From contig SVGE01000001.1 of assembly GCA_015056545.1 (NCBI GenBank), positions 219,906-283,905 of the forward strand: a DNA stretch of 64,000 nt. Reading direction: 5' to 3'. A program made the position numbers and the translations under genes. Positions 14,489-24,129 of the stretch are shown here, piece after piece. The notes below the pieces were generated by a model that was not told the DNA's origin, searched no databases, and saw only the letters and a list, made by a program, of their open reading frames with translations. Numbering within the stretch: the first letter of the stretch is position 1; the number at the start of each line of letters is the position of its first letter. The stretch is from Clostridiales bacterium (GTDB lineage Bacteria > Bacillota > Clostridia > TANB77 > SIG350).

Positions 14489-17400
14489 ATGGCAAATATA
14501 TTAAATGTTGGACTAGACATTGGTTCAACAACAGTTAAAATCGTGGTTATGGAAAATAAACAAGTTATATATAATAGTTATGAAAGACATTTTTCAGATA
14601 CTAAAAATACAGTATGTAAAGTTTTAGATAATTTATTATCTATGTATCCAAATAATACTTTTACAATTACTTTAACAGGTTCTGGAAGTATGTCTGTTTC
14701 TACTTGGGCAGATATCCCATTTGTTCAAGAAGTAATTGCTTGTAAAACATCTGTTAATGAATATATTCCTAAAACAGATGTTGCTATAGAATTAGGTGGT
14801 GAAGATGCTAAAATAATATATTTCGGTAATTCTGTTGAACAAAGAATGAATGGTACTTGTGCTGGTGGTACTGGTGCTTTCTTAGACCAAATGGCATCAC
14901 TTTTAAATACAGATACAATGGGATTAAATGAACTAGCAAAATCTTATACAACTATATACCCTATCGCATCTCGTTGTGGTGTTTTTGCAAAAACAGATAT
15001 TCAACCATTATTAAATGAAGGTGCAAACAAATCAGATATTGCTGCATCAATATTCCAAGCAGTTGTAAATCAAACAATTAGTGGATTAGCTTGTGGTAGA
15101 CCGATTAAAGGTAATGTTGCTTTTTTAGGTGGTCCACTTAACTATTTATCTGAACTTAGAAATAGATTTATACAAACATTAAATTTAAATGACCAAACAG
15201 CAATTATTGTTCAAGATGCTCATTTATTAGTTGCTCGTGGTGCAGCTATTTGTAGTATTAAAGAAAAAGCAATAACTGCAAAAGAATTAAGTCAAAAAAT
15301 TGAAAAATTAAGAAATACACAAGTATTTGAATCAAATATCTTACCACCACTTTTTGAAACAGATGAAGATTTAAAGTCATTTAAAGAAAGACACGCAAAA
15401 AGTGTTGTTCCAAAAAAAGATTTAGAATCACACAAAGGAAAAATCTTTTTAGGTATTGATGCTGGTTCAACTACTTCTAAATTAGTTTTAACTGATGAAA
15501 ACGCAAATTTGCTATATTCAATATATAAAAGTAATGAAGGTAGCCCACTTATTACAGTTTTAGGAATGATTAAAGAAATATATTCCCTTATTCCAAAAGA
15601 TACATATATTTGCTGTAGTGGTGTTACTGGATATGGTGAAAGTTTAATTAAAACTGCTTTAAATTTAGATACAAATGAAATTGAAACAATTGCACACCAA
15701 ACATCTGCTAAAAAATTTATACCTAATGTAGATAGTGTTATAGATATTGGTGGTCAAGATATGAAATACATACGTATGAAGGACAATGTCATAGATAGTA
15801 TTATGCTTAATGAAGCTTGTTCTTCTGGTTGTGGTTCATTTTTGCAAACCTTTGCAACTAATTTAAATATATCTATGGAGGAATTTATTAATTCAGCTAT
15901 TGAATCTAAAACACCAATTGATTTAGGTTCAAGATGTACTGTATTTATGAATTCAAAAATAAAACAAGCTCAAAAAGAAGGTGCTTCTGTTGGAGATATA
16001 TCTGCTGGATTATCTTATTCAGTTGTTAAAAATGCAATACAAAAAGTTATGAAAATCAGAGATACTAAAAAATTAGGTAAAAATATAGTTGTGCAAGGTG
16101 GTACATTCCTTAATGATGCTGTTTTAAGAGCATTTGAATTAATAGTTGGTACAAATGTTATTAGACCAGATATTTCTGGCCTAATGGGTGCTTACGGTAT
16201 GGCTATTCTTTCAATAAAATATGCTAAAGATAATAATATTGAAAAATCTAGCATATTACCTATGGAAGAAATAAATTCTCTAGAAGTTAAAAACTCACTT
16301 GCTAGATGTCAATTATGCGAAAACCATTGTCAATTAACAATAAATACATTTAGTAATGGTAAAAAATTTATTTCAGGTAATAGATGTGAACGTGGCGCAG
16401 GTAACCAAATACAAAAAAATGATTTACCTGATTTATATAAATATAAATATGAAAAATTATTTGAATATGAATCACTACCTCTTGAAAAAACTACAAGAGG
16501 TACTATAGGTATCCCTCGTGTACTTAATATGTATGAAAATTATCCATTCTGGCATACATTATTTACTACACTTGGCTTTAGAGTTGTTTTATCTGAAAAA
16601 ACGTCAAGAAAAACATATGAAAAAGGTATTGAATCAATGCCTTCTGAATCAGTATGTTATCCTGCAAAACTTGCACATGGACATATTATGAGTTTAATTG
16701 AGCAAGGTGTAGATAAAATATTTTATCCATGTATACCTTTTGAAAACAGAGAATACAAAGGTGCTGAAAATCATTATAACTGCCCTATCGTTATTTCTTA
16801 TTCAGAAGTTATACGTAATAATGTTGAAGATTTAAATACTAAAAACATACAATTCATTAATCCATTTTTACCATTAAAAATTAATGCATTAGCAGATAGA
16901 TTAATGGAAATTGAAGAATTTAAATGTTATAACATTACTAGAAAAGAATTTGTAAAAGCTATTAGAAAAGCTAAAACTGAATATAATAAATTTAAAAATG
17001 ATATTAGGGCTAAAGGTGAAGAAACTATTAAATACTTAAAAGAAAATAACTTAAAAGGTATTGTATTATCTGGTAGACCATATCATTTAGACCCTGAAAT
17101 TAATCATGGTATCAATAGTATGATTACAGGTTTAGGTGTTGCTGTTTTAACAGAAGACTCTATCTCTCACCTAGCTCAGCTTGAAAGACCTTTAAGAGTT
17201 GTTGACCAATGGGCATACCATTCTAGATTATATGCAGCTTCAGAAGTTGTTTCTAGAAATAGTAATTTAGAACTTGTACAATTAACATCATTTGGTTGTG
17301 GTGTTGATGCCGTTACAACAGACCAAGTTGAAGAAATACTTGCTAGTAAATCTAAATTATATACATTAATTAAAATTGATGAAATAAACAACTTAGGTGC

Positions 17401-18811
17401 AATTCGTATTCGTATTAGATCACTTATTTCTAATATGTATAATAGAGAAATTGCTAACCCTAAAAATGATGCCTATACAGTAAATAAAATTAAATTCACT
17501 AAAAAAATGAGGAAAACTCATACAATTTTATGTCCACAAATGGCTCCTATTCAATTTGAATTCTTAGAAGCAGCTATGCAAGCTAGTGGATATAACTTAA
17601 AATTACTTAGACATTGTGATGCACAAACAGTTGAAACAGGTCTAAAATATGTTAATAATGATGCTTGTTATCCATCTCTTCTTGTTATTGGACAATTAAT
17701 AGAAGCATTAGAATCTGGTCAGTATGATTTAAATAATACTTCTGTATTAATATCTCAAACTGGTGGTGGATGTAGAGCAACAAACTATATAGGATTTTTA
17801 AGAAAAGCATTAATAGATGCAGGCTTCCCTAGTGTTCCTGTAATATCTTTCAATGTTGCTGGACTTGAAAAAATGCCTGGATTTAAAATATCTTTACCTA
17901 TGGTACATAAATTGATTATTGGTGTTGCTATTGGTGATTTAATAGCTAGATGTAATAGTAGAAACAGACCTTATGAAATAATTGAAGGTACTTGTGATAA
18001 ATTAACTAAAAAATGGATTGAAAAAGGTGCTGCAGTAGTTAAAAGAGGTAAAATTAAAGAATATAAACAAATTGTTAAAGAGATTATTGCAGATTATGAT
18101 AAAATTCCAATAACAAATACAATAAAACCTAAAGTTGGTATTGTTGGTGAAATATTAATTAAATATCATCCATTTGGAAATAACAATTTAGTTAGACAAT
18201 TAGAAGCAGAAGGTGCTGAAGTTATCTCACCTGACTTAATGGGATTTGTTAAATTTATGGCATCACATAAAGTTACATTAGATAAATATTTGAAGAACAA
18301 ACCATTTAAGAAAAAACTTTATAGAGCTGCTATTAAGATTATAGATAAATATGAAAGCGTTGTTATTAATGAACTTAAAAATGCTAAAAAGAAATATGCA
18401 CATATTTCAGATATATGGCATTTAGCAGATAATGTTGAACAAGTTTTATCTACTGGTAATACTACTGGTGAAGGCTGGTATTTAACAGCAGAAATGCTTG
18501 AATTTATTGAAAGCGGAGTTCCTAATATATTATGTGTTCAACCATTTGCATGCCTGCCTAATCATGTTGTTGGTAAAGGTGTTATTAAAAGAGTTAAAGA
18601 ATTATACCCTACTGCAAATATTTGTGCAGTTGACTATGATCCAGGAGCATCAGAAGCTAACCAAATTAACAGAGTAAAATTAATGCTTTCTATTGCAAAT
18701 GATAATTTAGATAAAGAATTTAAAAAACAAGGTAGAATCCTTTCTGAAAATGCAAATAAAGGAAATAAGAACAAACAGAACAAAAATAGTAAAAAGAAAA
18801 TAAAAAAATAG
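14489..18811 (+). CDS. 2-hydroxyacyl-CoA dehydratase activase-like multidomain protein
   Basis: A 1440-residue fusion. Residues 1-265 and 318-580 are two ASKHA-fold ATPase domains of the BadF/BadG/HgdC activator family (VGLDIGSTTVK and LGIDAGSTTSK), each with the Cys pair that ligates a bridging [4Fe-4S] cluster (NGTCAGGTG Cys124 and SRCGVF Cys163; SSGCGSF and SRCTVF in the second). A four-Cys segment follows near 605-635 (CQLCENHC, NRCERG). The rest resembles the dehydratase-component (HgdB) fold, with YPCIPFENR, NDACYPS, GGGCRATNY and PFACLPNH Cys motifs. The C-terminus is a Lys/Asn-rich tail. Such giant fusions are common in Clostridia but their substrate is not established. AGGAGG precedes the ATG. 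Monocistronic. Confidence 0.88.
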   Translation: MANILNVGLDIGSTTVKIVVMENKQVIYNSYERHFSDTKNTVCKVLDNLLSMYPNNTFTITLTGSGSMSVSTWADIPFVQEVIACKTSVNEYIPKTDVAIELGGEDAKIIYFGNSVEQRMNGTCAGGTGAFLDQMASLLNTDTMGLNELAKSYTTIYPIASRCGVFAKTDIQPLLNEGANKSDIAASIFQAVVNQTISGLACGRPIKGNVAFLGGPLNYLSELRNRFIQTLNLNDQTAIIVQDAHLLVARGAAICSIKEKAITAKELSQKIEKLRNTQVFESNILPPLFETDEDLKSFKERHAKSVVPKKDLESHKGKIFLGIDAGSTTSKLVLTDENANLLYSIYKSNEGSPLITVLGMIKEIYSLIPKDTYICCSGVTGYGESLIKTALNLDTNEIETIAHQTSAKKFIPNVDSVIDIGGQDMKYIRMKDNVIDSIMLNEACSSGCGSFLQTFATNLNISMEEFINSAIESKTPIDLGSRCTVFMNSKIKQAQKEGASVGDISAGLSYSVVKNAIQKVMKIRDTKKLGKNIVVQGGTFLNDAVLRAFELIVGTNVIRPDISGLMGAYGMAILSIKYAKDNNIEKSSILPMEEINSLEVKNSLARCQLCENHCQLTINTFSNGKKFISGNRCERGAGNQIQKNDLPDLYKYKYEKLFEYESLPLEKTTRGTIGIPRVLNMYENYPFWHTLFTTLGFRVVLSEKTSRKTYEKGIESMPSESVCYPAKLAHGHIMSLIEQGVDKIFYPCIPFENREYKGAENHYNCPIVISYSEVIRNNVEDLNTKNIQFINPFLPLKINALADRLMEIEEFKCYNITRKEFVKAIRKAKTEYNKFKNDIRAKGEETIKYLKENNLKGIVLSGRPYHLDPEINHGINSMITGLGVAVLTEDSISHLAQLERPLRVVDQWAYHSRLYAASEVVSRNSNLELVQLTSFGCGVDAVTTDQVEEILASKSKLYTLIKIDEINNLGAIRIRIRSLISNMYNREIANPKNDAYTVNKIKFTKKMRKTHTILCPQMAPIQFEFLEAAMQASGYNLKLLRHCDAQTVETGLKYVNNDACYPSLLVIGQLIEALESGQYDLNNTSVLISQTGGGCRATNYIGFLRKALIDAGFPSVPVISFNVAGLEKMPGFKISLPMVHKLIIGVAIGDLIARCNSRNRPYEIIEGTCDKLTKKWIEKGAAVVKRGKIKEYKQIVKEIIADYDKIPITNTIKPKVGIVGEILIKYHPFGNNNLVRQLEAEGAEVISPDLMGFVKFMASHKVTLDKYLKNKPFKKKLYRAAIKIIDKYESVVINELKNAKKKYAHISDIWHLADNVEQVLSTGNTTGEGWYLTAEMLEFIESGVPNILCVQPFACLPNHVVGKGVIKRVKELYPTANICAVDYDPGASEANQINRVKLMLSIANDNLDKEFKKQGRILSENANKGNKNKQNKNSKKKIKK

Positions 18812-18820
18812 GATAAAATT

Positions 18821-18855
18821 AAGGAATACAGTTTTAAAGCTGTATTCCTTCTTTC
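18821..18855 (+). terminator. Intrinsic terminator of the activase-like gene
   Basis: AAGGAATACAG (18821-18831) and CTGTATTCCTT (18840-18850) form a perfect 11-bp stem, followed by CTTTCC. Confidence 0.75.
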
Positions 18856-18897
18856 CGTAAAAGTTATTCACATTTTATACTCAGTATACATAAAAAA

Positions 18898-19236
18898 CTA
18901 TTTGTATTTTATTGGACTATTTACATTCCAAAAATCTTCTCTATGTTCATGTATTTCTTCTTGTGATATATCATTTATATCATATTTATAGTGGTTTTGT
19001 GAAGAACTATCTTGTAGTTCTTCAAATAAATTTTCATTTTGTTCAATGTCATTTGATGTATATGTGTAATCAGTTTTTATTGTTTTACTAGCATTTTTAA
19101 ATATATAATAAACCATATATATAATTGGAAGCGGTCCTAGAAATACTGATAGTAATAAACATATTCCTATAACTGTACCCATTTTTTCAGCTTGTTTTTT
19201 ATTTGAATCTTTAAATTTATTTGGATCTAATGACAT
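18898..19236 (-). CDS. Hypothetical single-pass membrane protein
   Basis: 112 residues: a polar N-terminus, one long or two short hydrophobic segments (about 20-48), then an acidic, Ser/Asn-rich soluble tail. Not recognised. It starts 2 bp after the end of the preceding 71-residue gene, with AAGGGGGA as ribosome site, and is last in the SpoIID-kinase transcription unit. Confidence 0.65.
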   Translation of the reverse strand: MSLDPNKFKDSNKKQAEKMGTVIGICLLLSVFLGPLPIIYMVYYIFKNASKTIKTDYTYTSNDIEQNENLFEELQDSSSQNHYKYDINDISQEEIHEHREDFWNVNSPIKYK

Positions 19237-19238
19237 AA

Positions 19239-19454
19239 TTATTCCCCCTTATTTATTTCGTCATGTTTTCTCTTAATCTCATCTTTTCTTTTTTTTATAA
19301 CTTTAAATTTTCTAATTTTATTAATGCCTAAATATATTAATAAAACTATACTTATACCATATGTAATTTTTGTTAAAACTAAGCATATTAAAACTAATGC
19401 AATTATTCCTGTAATCTTATTTTTCTTTTCATACGTTTTTAAAAAATCTTTCAT
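19239..19454 (-). CDS. Small hypothetical membrane protein
   Basis: 71 residues with two adjacent hydrophobic stretches (about 14-44) and a strongly basic C-terminal half (KFKVIKKRKDEIKRKHDE), suggesting a membrane anchor with a cytoplasmic basic tail. Lies 8 bp after the kinase gene. Function unknown. Confidence 0.62.
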   Translation of the reverse strand: MKDFLKTYEKKNKITGIIALVLICLVLTKITYGISIVLLIYLGINKIRKFKVIKKRKDEIKRKHDEINKGE

Positions 19455-19462
19455 TTATCTAC

Positions 19463-20335
19463 CTATTTTATACTTCCAAGCATTCCTGCTCCAATAATAC
19501 CTGCACTATTTTCTAACATTGCTTTTTGTATAATTATTTCCTTATTTTTATTATATATTTTTTCTTTTACTAAATTCCTTAAATCTTTTTCAATTAAATA
19601 AAATGACTTTGAAAAACCTCCACCTACAACTATTTTTTCTATATCTAAAATATTATATATATTGCTAATGCCTTCTGCTAGGTTGTTCATCCATTCATTT
19701 TTTATTTTTATTACATCTTTATCTGATGAATTAAATATTTCTTCACATATTTCAAAATTATAACCTTTTTGTAAACATTTTTTCTTTAATGAAGATATTG
19801 ATGCATATTTTTCAAAACAACCTTTTTTCCCGCATCCACAAGTAATACCATCTTTTACAAAAGTTGTATGTCCAAATTCACCAGCTGTATAGTTACTTCC
19901 TCTATATAATTCTTTGTTTAATATAATTCCTCCACCTATTCCTGTTCCAACTGTAATTAGTACTCCATTATTTATTCCTTGCAAATTACCTTTAAAATAT
20001 TCTGCAATTGTAGCACAATTTGCATCATTATCTAAATATACTGGAACATTAAATTCTTTTTCCAATATCTCTGGTATGCATATAGAAGAAAAATTAATAT
20101 TACTAGCTCTTGTAACAATTCTTTTTTTTATATCACAAATTCCTGGAAAACCTATTCCTATATATCTTACACTTTTATCGAAAAACTTTTGTATTCCTTC
20201 TTTTAAAAGATATATTATTTGCTCTACTTCTGTTTGTCTTGTTATTAAAACTTTTTCTTTTTTTATTAATTTAAAACTTTCATCTAATAGTCCAAATCCT
20301 ATATGTGAACCTCCTAAATCAATTCCAATATACAT
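19463..20335 (-). CDS. ROK-family sugar kinase (glucokinase-like)
   Basis: 290 residues. ATP-binding DLGGSHIGFGL at the N-terminus, the ROK catalytic segment DNDANCATIAEY, the phosphate loop GTGIGGGII, and the zinc-binding ROK signature GH-x(9)-CGCGKKGCFEKYAS are all present. Likely phosphorylates glucose or a related hexose (N-acetylmannosamine or another sugar is possible). AGGAGG precedes the ATG; it lies 12 bp after the SpoIID-domain gene, so the two are co-transcribed. Confidence 0.88.
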   Translation of the reverse strand: MYIGIDLGGSHIGFGLLDESFKLIKKEKVLITRQTEVEQIIYLLKEGIQKFFDKSVRYIGIGFPGICDIKKRIVTRASNINFSSICIPEILEKEFNVPVYLDNDANCATIAEYFKGNLQGINNGVLITVGTGIGGGIILNKELYRGSNYTAGEFGHTTFVKDGITCGCGKKGCFEKYASISSLKKKCLQKGYNFEICEEIFNSSDKDVIKIKNEWMNNLAEGISNIYNILDIEKIVVGGGFSKSFYLIEKDLRNLVKEKIYNKNKEIIIQKAMLENSAGIIGAGMLGSIK

Positions 20336-20347
20336 TTTTTCCTCCTA

Positions 20348-22285
20348 TTATTCTACTGTTACACCTGTATAATAGTGTTTAAGTATTTCATCATATGTAA
20401 ATCCTGCATTTGCCATTCCTTTTGCTCCATTTTGACTCATCCCTACACCATGTCCTGAACCATATCCAGTTATCTTTATAGTGTATTCTCTATCTGGATT
20501 ATTATATTCTTCTTTTAAATCTTCTAAAACATCTTCTGCATATTCTACTAATTCAACATATTCAGTTGATACCCAACCTGTTTGCTCTCCTACAATTATC
20601 TTAGCCCATTTACCATCAATTTCAATTACTTCATATAATTCCCCTGTATTTAATTTAGCTAGACTTTCTGAATCAGTTGTATTATTTTCTCTAAAATTTA
20701 AATTTTGTGTTACTACTTTTGCTATTACTACTTCTTCTCCATTTTCTAACTTTTCTATAACTTTTTCAAGTAAATCATATCTATCGTCTTCAAGTTCAAG
20801 AGTAAACATTTGGCTTTTTAAACTAAATAATAATCTAGTTGATTCTTTTGTAAATGTTTTTTCTCCTTTTGTTCCTATAAAAGTCAATTTTAAAACTCTA
20901 CCTGACTCTGTATAATCTGTTTTTATACCTTTTAATATTCCTATATCTACCCCTTTACTTTCAAGTAATTCTTCAATTTCTTGTCTGTTATATGTTTTTG
21001 TCCATGGATCAGTTTTAGGCTCATAAGAATCTTCTACACCTCTTAAATATGGATAATTACCTGACCAAACATTTTCTACATTCTCTGTATGTCCACCACT
21101 TGTTGCGAAATAGAAAGCACTAATTAATTTACCATTATATCTAATTACTACTCCTTCTGTTTCGTCAACAGCTTGATTTGAACGACTTCTTTCCCAACTT
21201 GTCCCTCTATACATTTGACAATGTGTTGTTGCACATAAATCAAATTCATTATCTCTATGTCTATTCATTTGACTTACAGCATATGTTCTTGCTGCAACCG
21301 CTTGTGCTTTTATTGCCTCAATATGTGAATTAGACTCTATTTCAGATGGAACTACTGAATATAAATATTCTTGCATAGATAAAATATTTATTACTCTTAA
21401 ACCACCTGATTTTCTTTGCACTTCAATAATTCCTCTATATTCTGAATTATTAACTGTTAATCTCTGCTCTTTATTTTGATTATATTCTGGTATAATTTGA
21501 ACTACTCCTTCTATACCATCAACTAGTTTTCCATCAACCCATATTTTAATATAATTATTTGAAGCTGCATCTATTTCTAATATAAGAGTACTATTAGGAT
21601 TTATTTCTAATTTTGTTTCAAATTCACCATCTATAACATTTCCCAAATACATTTTTGTTTTTGCTTTTAATGTAACTTTATTTAAGACAGTAGTATCATA
21701 ATATAGTCCTATACGTATACTATCTTTAATTTCATTATTAATATTAATGTTTCCTGTTGGTAATTGCTCTATCTCATTATTCTTTTCTTCAAATATTGAT
21801 ACAGTATATGTTTCTTGGTCCCATTCTACTTTTAAACCTAAGTTTTCCATAACAAATCTTAGTGGTACTATAGTTCTTCCCGCATCACCATTACCATCTT
21901 CATATGCAATACATGGAACTACATCTAATTCAACTTCTTCATTATTAACTTTTGCAATTTTATTACCTATTTGCATTAATATATTAATATCATCTAATTT
22001 TATTGTTATCTCTCTTGTATCATTATTCCATTCAATTGTTCCACCAGCTTTCTCAACTAATGCTCTTATTGGTAATAATGTTCTATCATTATGTATAATT
22101 GGATTAACATCAAATTCCATATTTTCATTTTCGTATTTTATTGTAACTTCTTTTCCTGTGTATTCATGTTCTATATTATCTATTATATAATTAGTACTTG
22201 CAAAAACATTTATACAAGATATTACAAACAATGTAAGTATAAATATTGTGGATAGTATTATTTTTCTTATTTTAAAACTATTCAT
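20348..22285 (-). CDS. Secreted SpoIID/LytB-domain protein with copper-amine-oxidase-like and SH3 domains
   Basis: 645 residues. Signal peptide or anchor at 1-29. A copper amine oxidase N-terminal-like domain occupies about 30-155 (RTLLPIRALVEKAGG, TIVPLRFVMENLGL), then a SpoIID domain from about 285 (ILSMQEYLYSVVPSEIESN, expected catalytic Glu near 313; IKAQAVAARTYA). An SH3-like domain (LNFRENNTTDSESLAKL to GWVSTEYVEL, about 520-580) is inserted before the final SpoIID strand GYGSGHGVGMSQNGAKGMA. SpoIID-type enzymes are lytic transglycosylases acting on denuded glycan during engulfment or germination. AGGAGG precedes the ATG. First gene of a four-gene unit with the ROK kinase. Confidence 0.87.
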   Translation of the reverse strand: MNSFKIRKIILSTIFILTLFVISCINVFASTNYIIDNIEHEYTGKEVTIKYENENMEFDVNPIIHNDRTLLPIRALVEKAGGTIEWNNDTREITIKLDDINILMQIGNKIAKVNNEEVELDVVPCIAYEDGNGDAGRTIVPLRFVMENLGLKVEWDQETYTVSIFEEKNNEIEQLPTGNININNEIKDSIRIGLYYDTTVLNKVTLKAKTKMYLGNVIDGEFETKLEINPNSTLILEIDAASNNYIKIWVDGKLVDGIEGVVQIIPEYNQNKEQRLTVNNSEYRGIIEVQRKSGGLRVINILSMQEYLYSVVPSEIESNSHIEAIKAQAVAARTYAVSQMNRHRDNEFDLCATTHCQMYRGTSWERSRSNQAVDETEGVVIRYNGKLISAFYFATSGGHTENVENVWSGNYPYLRGVEDSYEPKTDPWTKTYNRQEIEELLESKGVDIGILKGIKTDYTESGRVLKLTFIGTKGEKTFTKESTRLLFSLKSQMFTLELEDDRYDLLEKVIEKLENGEEVVIAKVVTQNLNFRENNTTDSESLAKLNTGELYEVIEIDGKWAKIIVGEQTGWVSTEYVELVEYAEDVLEDLKEEYNNPDREYTIKITGYGSGHGVGMSQNGAKGMANAGFTYDEILKHYYTGVTVE

Positions 22286-22423
22286 AATTCCTCCTATATT
22301 TTTTATAAAAATATATTCTACAAAATCAATATAGCATATTTATTTCAAAAAATATATAGTTTTCATAAACTTTCTACAGAATATTACAAATTTAATTATT
22401 CTGTAATAATATTGAAATAAAAA

Positions 22424-22449
22424 AATGAAGAGTCCCTTTACTCCTCATT
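22424..22449 (-). terminator. Intrinsic terminator of the 22461-23471 gene
   Basis: AATGAAGAGT (22424-22433) pairs with ACTCCTCATT (22440-22449), followed on the minus strand by a run of seven T. Confidence 0.78.
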
Positions 22450-22460
22450 TTTGTTATATA

Positions 22461-23471
22461 TTACATATCTTTTTCTTGCTCTAATAATTTTGCATATTCA
22501 GGATATTTACTTGCCATTTCTGTTAATGCTTTTGAATATTTTGAATTTTCAATTCCTTTTGCAGTTCTTTCTTGATATGCTTTTAATTCTTCTCTTTTTT
22601 CTGATTCTGTAAATAAATCTGCTGAACTATATGTATCTCTTGCTTCTATCATTTTTTCATAACTATCTGCTATTTTTATAGGCATTAATATTGCATCTGC
22701 AATATATAAATCTTCTGGATATCTATTATCTATAGTCATAGTAAAACCTATACCACTTTGGCCATATGGAGTCACTCCAGCTTTTTCTATTGTGCAATAT
22801 ATAGAATCAACTCCTTGCCTTGTTCTAGTTAATGTATTTTGGTAAACATTGCCATAAATAGTTCCATCATTAACATTATATGAAGAAAATGTTCCTTCTT
22901 TATCTTCTCTTTTTATTTCTATACCATCTTTATCATATGTAGATACTATTACCTTTTTATTTGCTTCTTTTCCTTCTATAGTAGGTACATAACTATACAC
23001 GTCTCCTTTTATATAATTATCTCCCTCCATACTATAATACATTCCTCTAATAAGTCTTTGTCCTTCTCCTACTTTTTCAGTTTCATAACTAACATTTCCC
23101 TTATTAACTTCAAGCGAAAACATTGCTATACTTCTTGCAGTATCTACAGTTAATTCTTCTCCTGGATTTCTTGCCTCAGAAATTATTTCTACTTGTTTCA
23201 TTATATCCTCTTTAAATCTTGGATTTTCTAATAATCTACTATCAATCCCTTTTTCTTTTAAAACCTCAAAAACTATTTCTTCCTTTGTAGGTTCTTTAGG
23301 TTTAATTTCAACTCTTAAGCTTTCATTAAAATCATCTTTTTTACTTTCAAAAAAATCTACATCTCTTTTTAATGGTTCATTTAATGTTTGACCTTCTATC
23401 ATAGTTTTTTCTTCTTTTATTATTCCGATTTTCTCTAATATTTTTTTCCACCATGGTTTCTTTTCTGGCAT
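22461..23471 (-). CDS. Hypothetical charged cytoplasmic protein
   Basis: 336 residues, rich in Lys and Glu, with no signal peptide or membrane segment. The N-terminus PWWKKILEKIGIIKEEK is amphipathic and might associate with membranes. The central part (150-260) looks beta-rich with many Gly, Tyr and Thr, and the C-terminus is helical. No family is recognised. GGGAGGAG precedes the ATG; monocistronic with its own terminator. Confidence 0.72.
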   Translation of the reverse strand: MPEKKPWWKKILEKIGIIKEEKTMIEGQTLNEPLKRDVDFFESKKDDFNESLRVEIKPKEPTKEEIVFEVLKEKGIDSRLLENPRFKEDIMKQVEIISEARNPGEELTVDTARSIAMFSLEVNKGNVSYETEKVGEGQRLIRGMYYSMEGDNYIKGDVYSYVPTIEGKEANKKVIVSTYDKDGIEIKREDKEGTFSSYNVNDGTIYGNVYQNTLTRTRQGVDSIYCTIEKAGVTPYGQSGIGFTMTIDNRYPEDLYIADAILMPIKIADSYEKMIEARDTYSSADLFTESEKREELKAYQERTAKGIENSKYSKALTEMASKYPEYAKLLEQEKDM

Positions 23472-23593
23472 ATTTATCTCCTCCCATTATTAATTCAATT
23501 TTATACTAACATATCTATTTATAAAATTCAATTCATTTTATATAAAAACATATTTTTTAATATTTTTGTAACATAATTGTAATATTTAATATA

Positions 23594-23622
23594 TTGCATA
23601 TTTTGTTTTTACATTATATAAT
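23594..23622 (+). promoter_or_regulatory. Promoter of smpB
   Basis: TTGCAT (23594-23599), 17-base spacer, TATAAT (23617-23622). Confidence 0.7.
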
Positions 23623-23649
23623 TATATTGAAATGGAGGTTTTTCAAAAC

Positions 23650-24099
23650 ATGAAAACAATATGTAGTAATCCAAAAGCTAGACATGAATATATTATTTTA
23701 GATACAATTGAATGTGGCATTGTATTATATGGTACTGAGATAAAATCAATTAGACAAGGGCATGTTAATATAAAAGATAGTTTTGCATTAATCAAAAATG
23801 GTGAAGTTTTTATACATAATATGCATATTTCGCCATATGATAAAGGAAATATTAATAATAAAGATCCTTTAAGAACAAGAAAACTTTTACTTAAAAAAAG
23901 TGAAATATTAAATCTTTCTTTAGAATTAAAAAAACAGTCCTTAACTTTAATCCCTATTTCACTTTATTTTAATGGTAATTTAGTAAAATTAGAATTAGGT
24001 TTAGCTAAAGGTAAAAAACTTTATGATAAAAGACAAGATATAGCTAAAAGAGAAACTGAAGTTAGATTAAATAAACTTATGAAACAAAATACAAGATAA
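23650..24099 (+). CDS. smpB: SsrA-binding protein SmpB
   Basis: tmRNA partner in trans-translation rescue of stalled ribosomes. About 149 residues with SmpB motifs: NPKARHEYIILDTIECGIVL, GTEIKSIRQG, DSFALIKNGEVFIHNMHISPY, RTRKLLL, and the basic tail ending GKKLYDKRQDIAKRE. An ATG at 23632 overlaps the TGGAGGT ribosome site, so the ATG at 23650 is the start. It is followed by a perfect hairpin shared with the convergent gene. No ssrA RNA was seen in this window. Confidence 0.94.
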   Translation: MKTICSNPKARHEYIILDTIECGIVLYGTEIKSIRQGHVNIKDSFALIKNGEVFIHNMHISPYDKGNINNKDPLRTRKLLLKKSEILNLSLELKKQSLTLIPISLYFNGNLVKLELGLAKGKKLYDKRQDIAKRETEVRLNKLMKQNTR

Positions 24100-24127
24100 A
24101 GTATTTTTCTTTATCTTGTATTTTTCA
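24088..24127. terminator. Bidirectional terminator between smpB and the UAP1-like gene
   Basis: AATACAAGATAAAG (24088-24101) pairs perfectly with CTTTATCTTGTATT (24109-24122); T runs follow on both strands. Confidence 0.9.
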
Positions 24128-24129
24128 TT

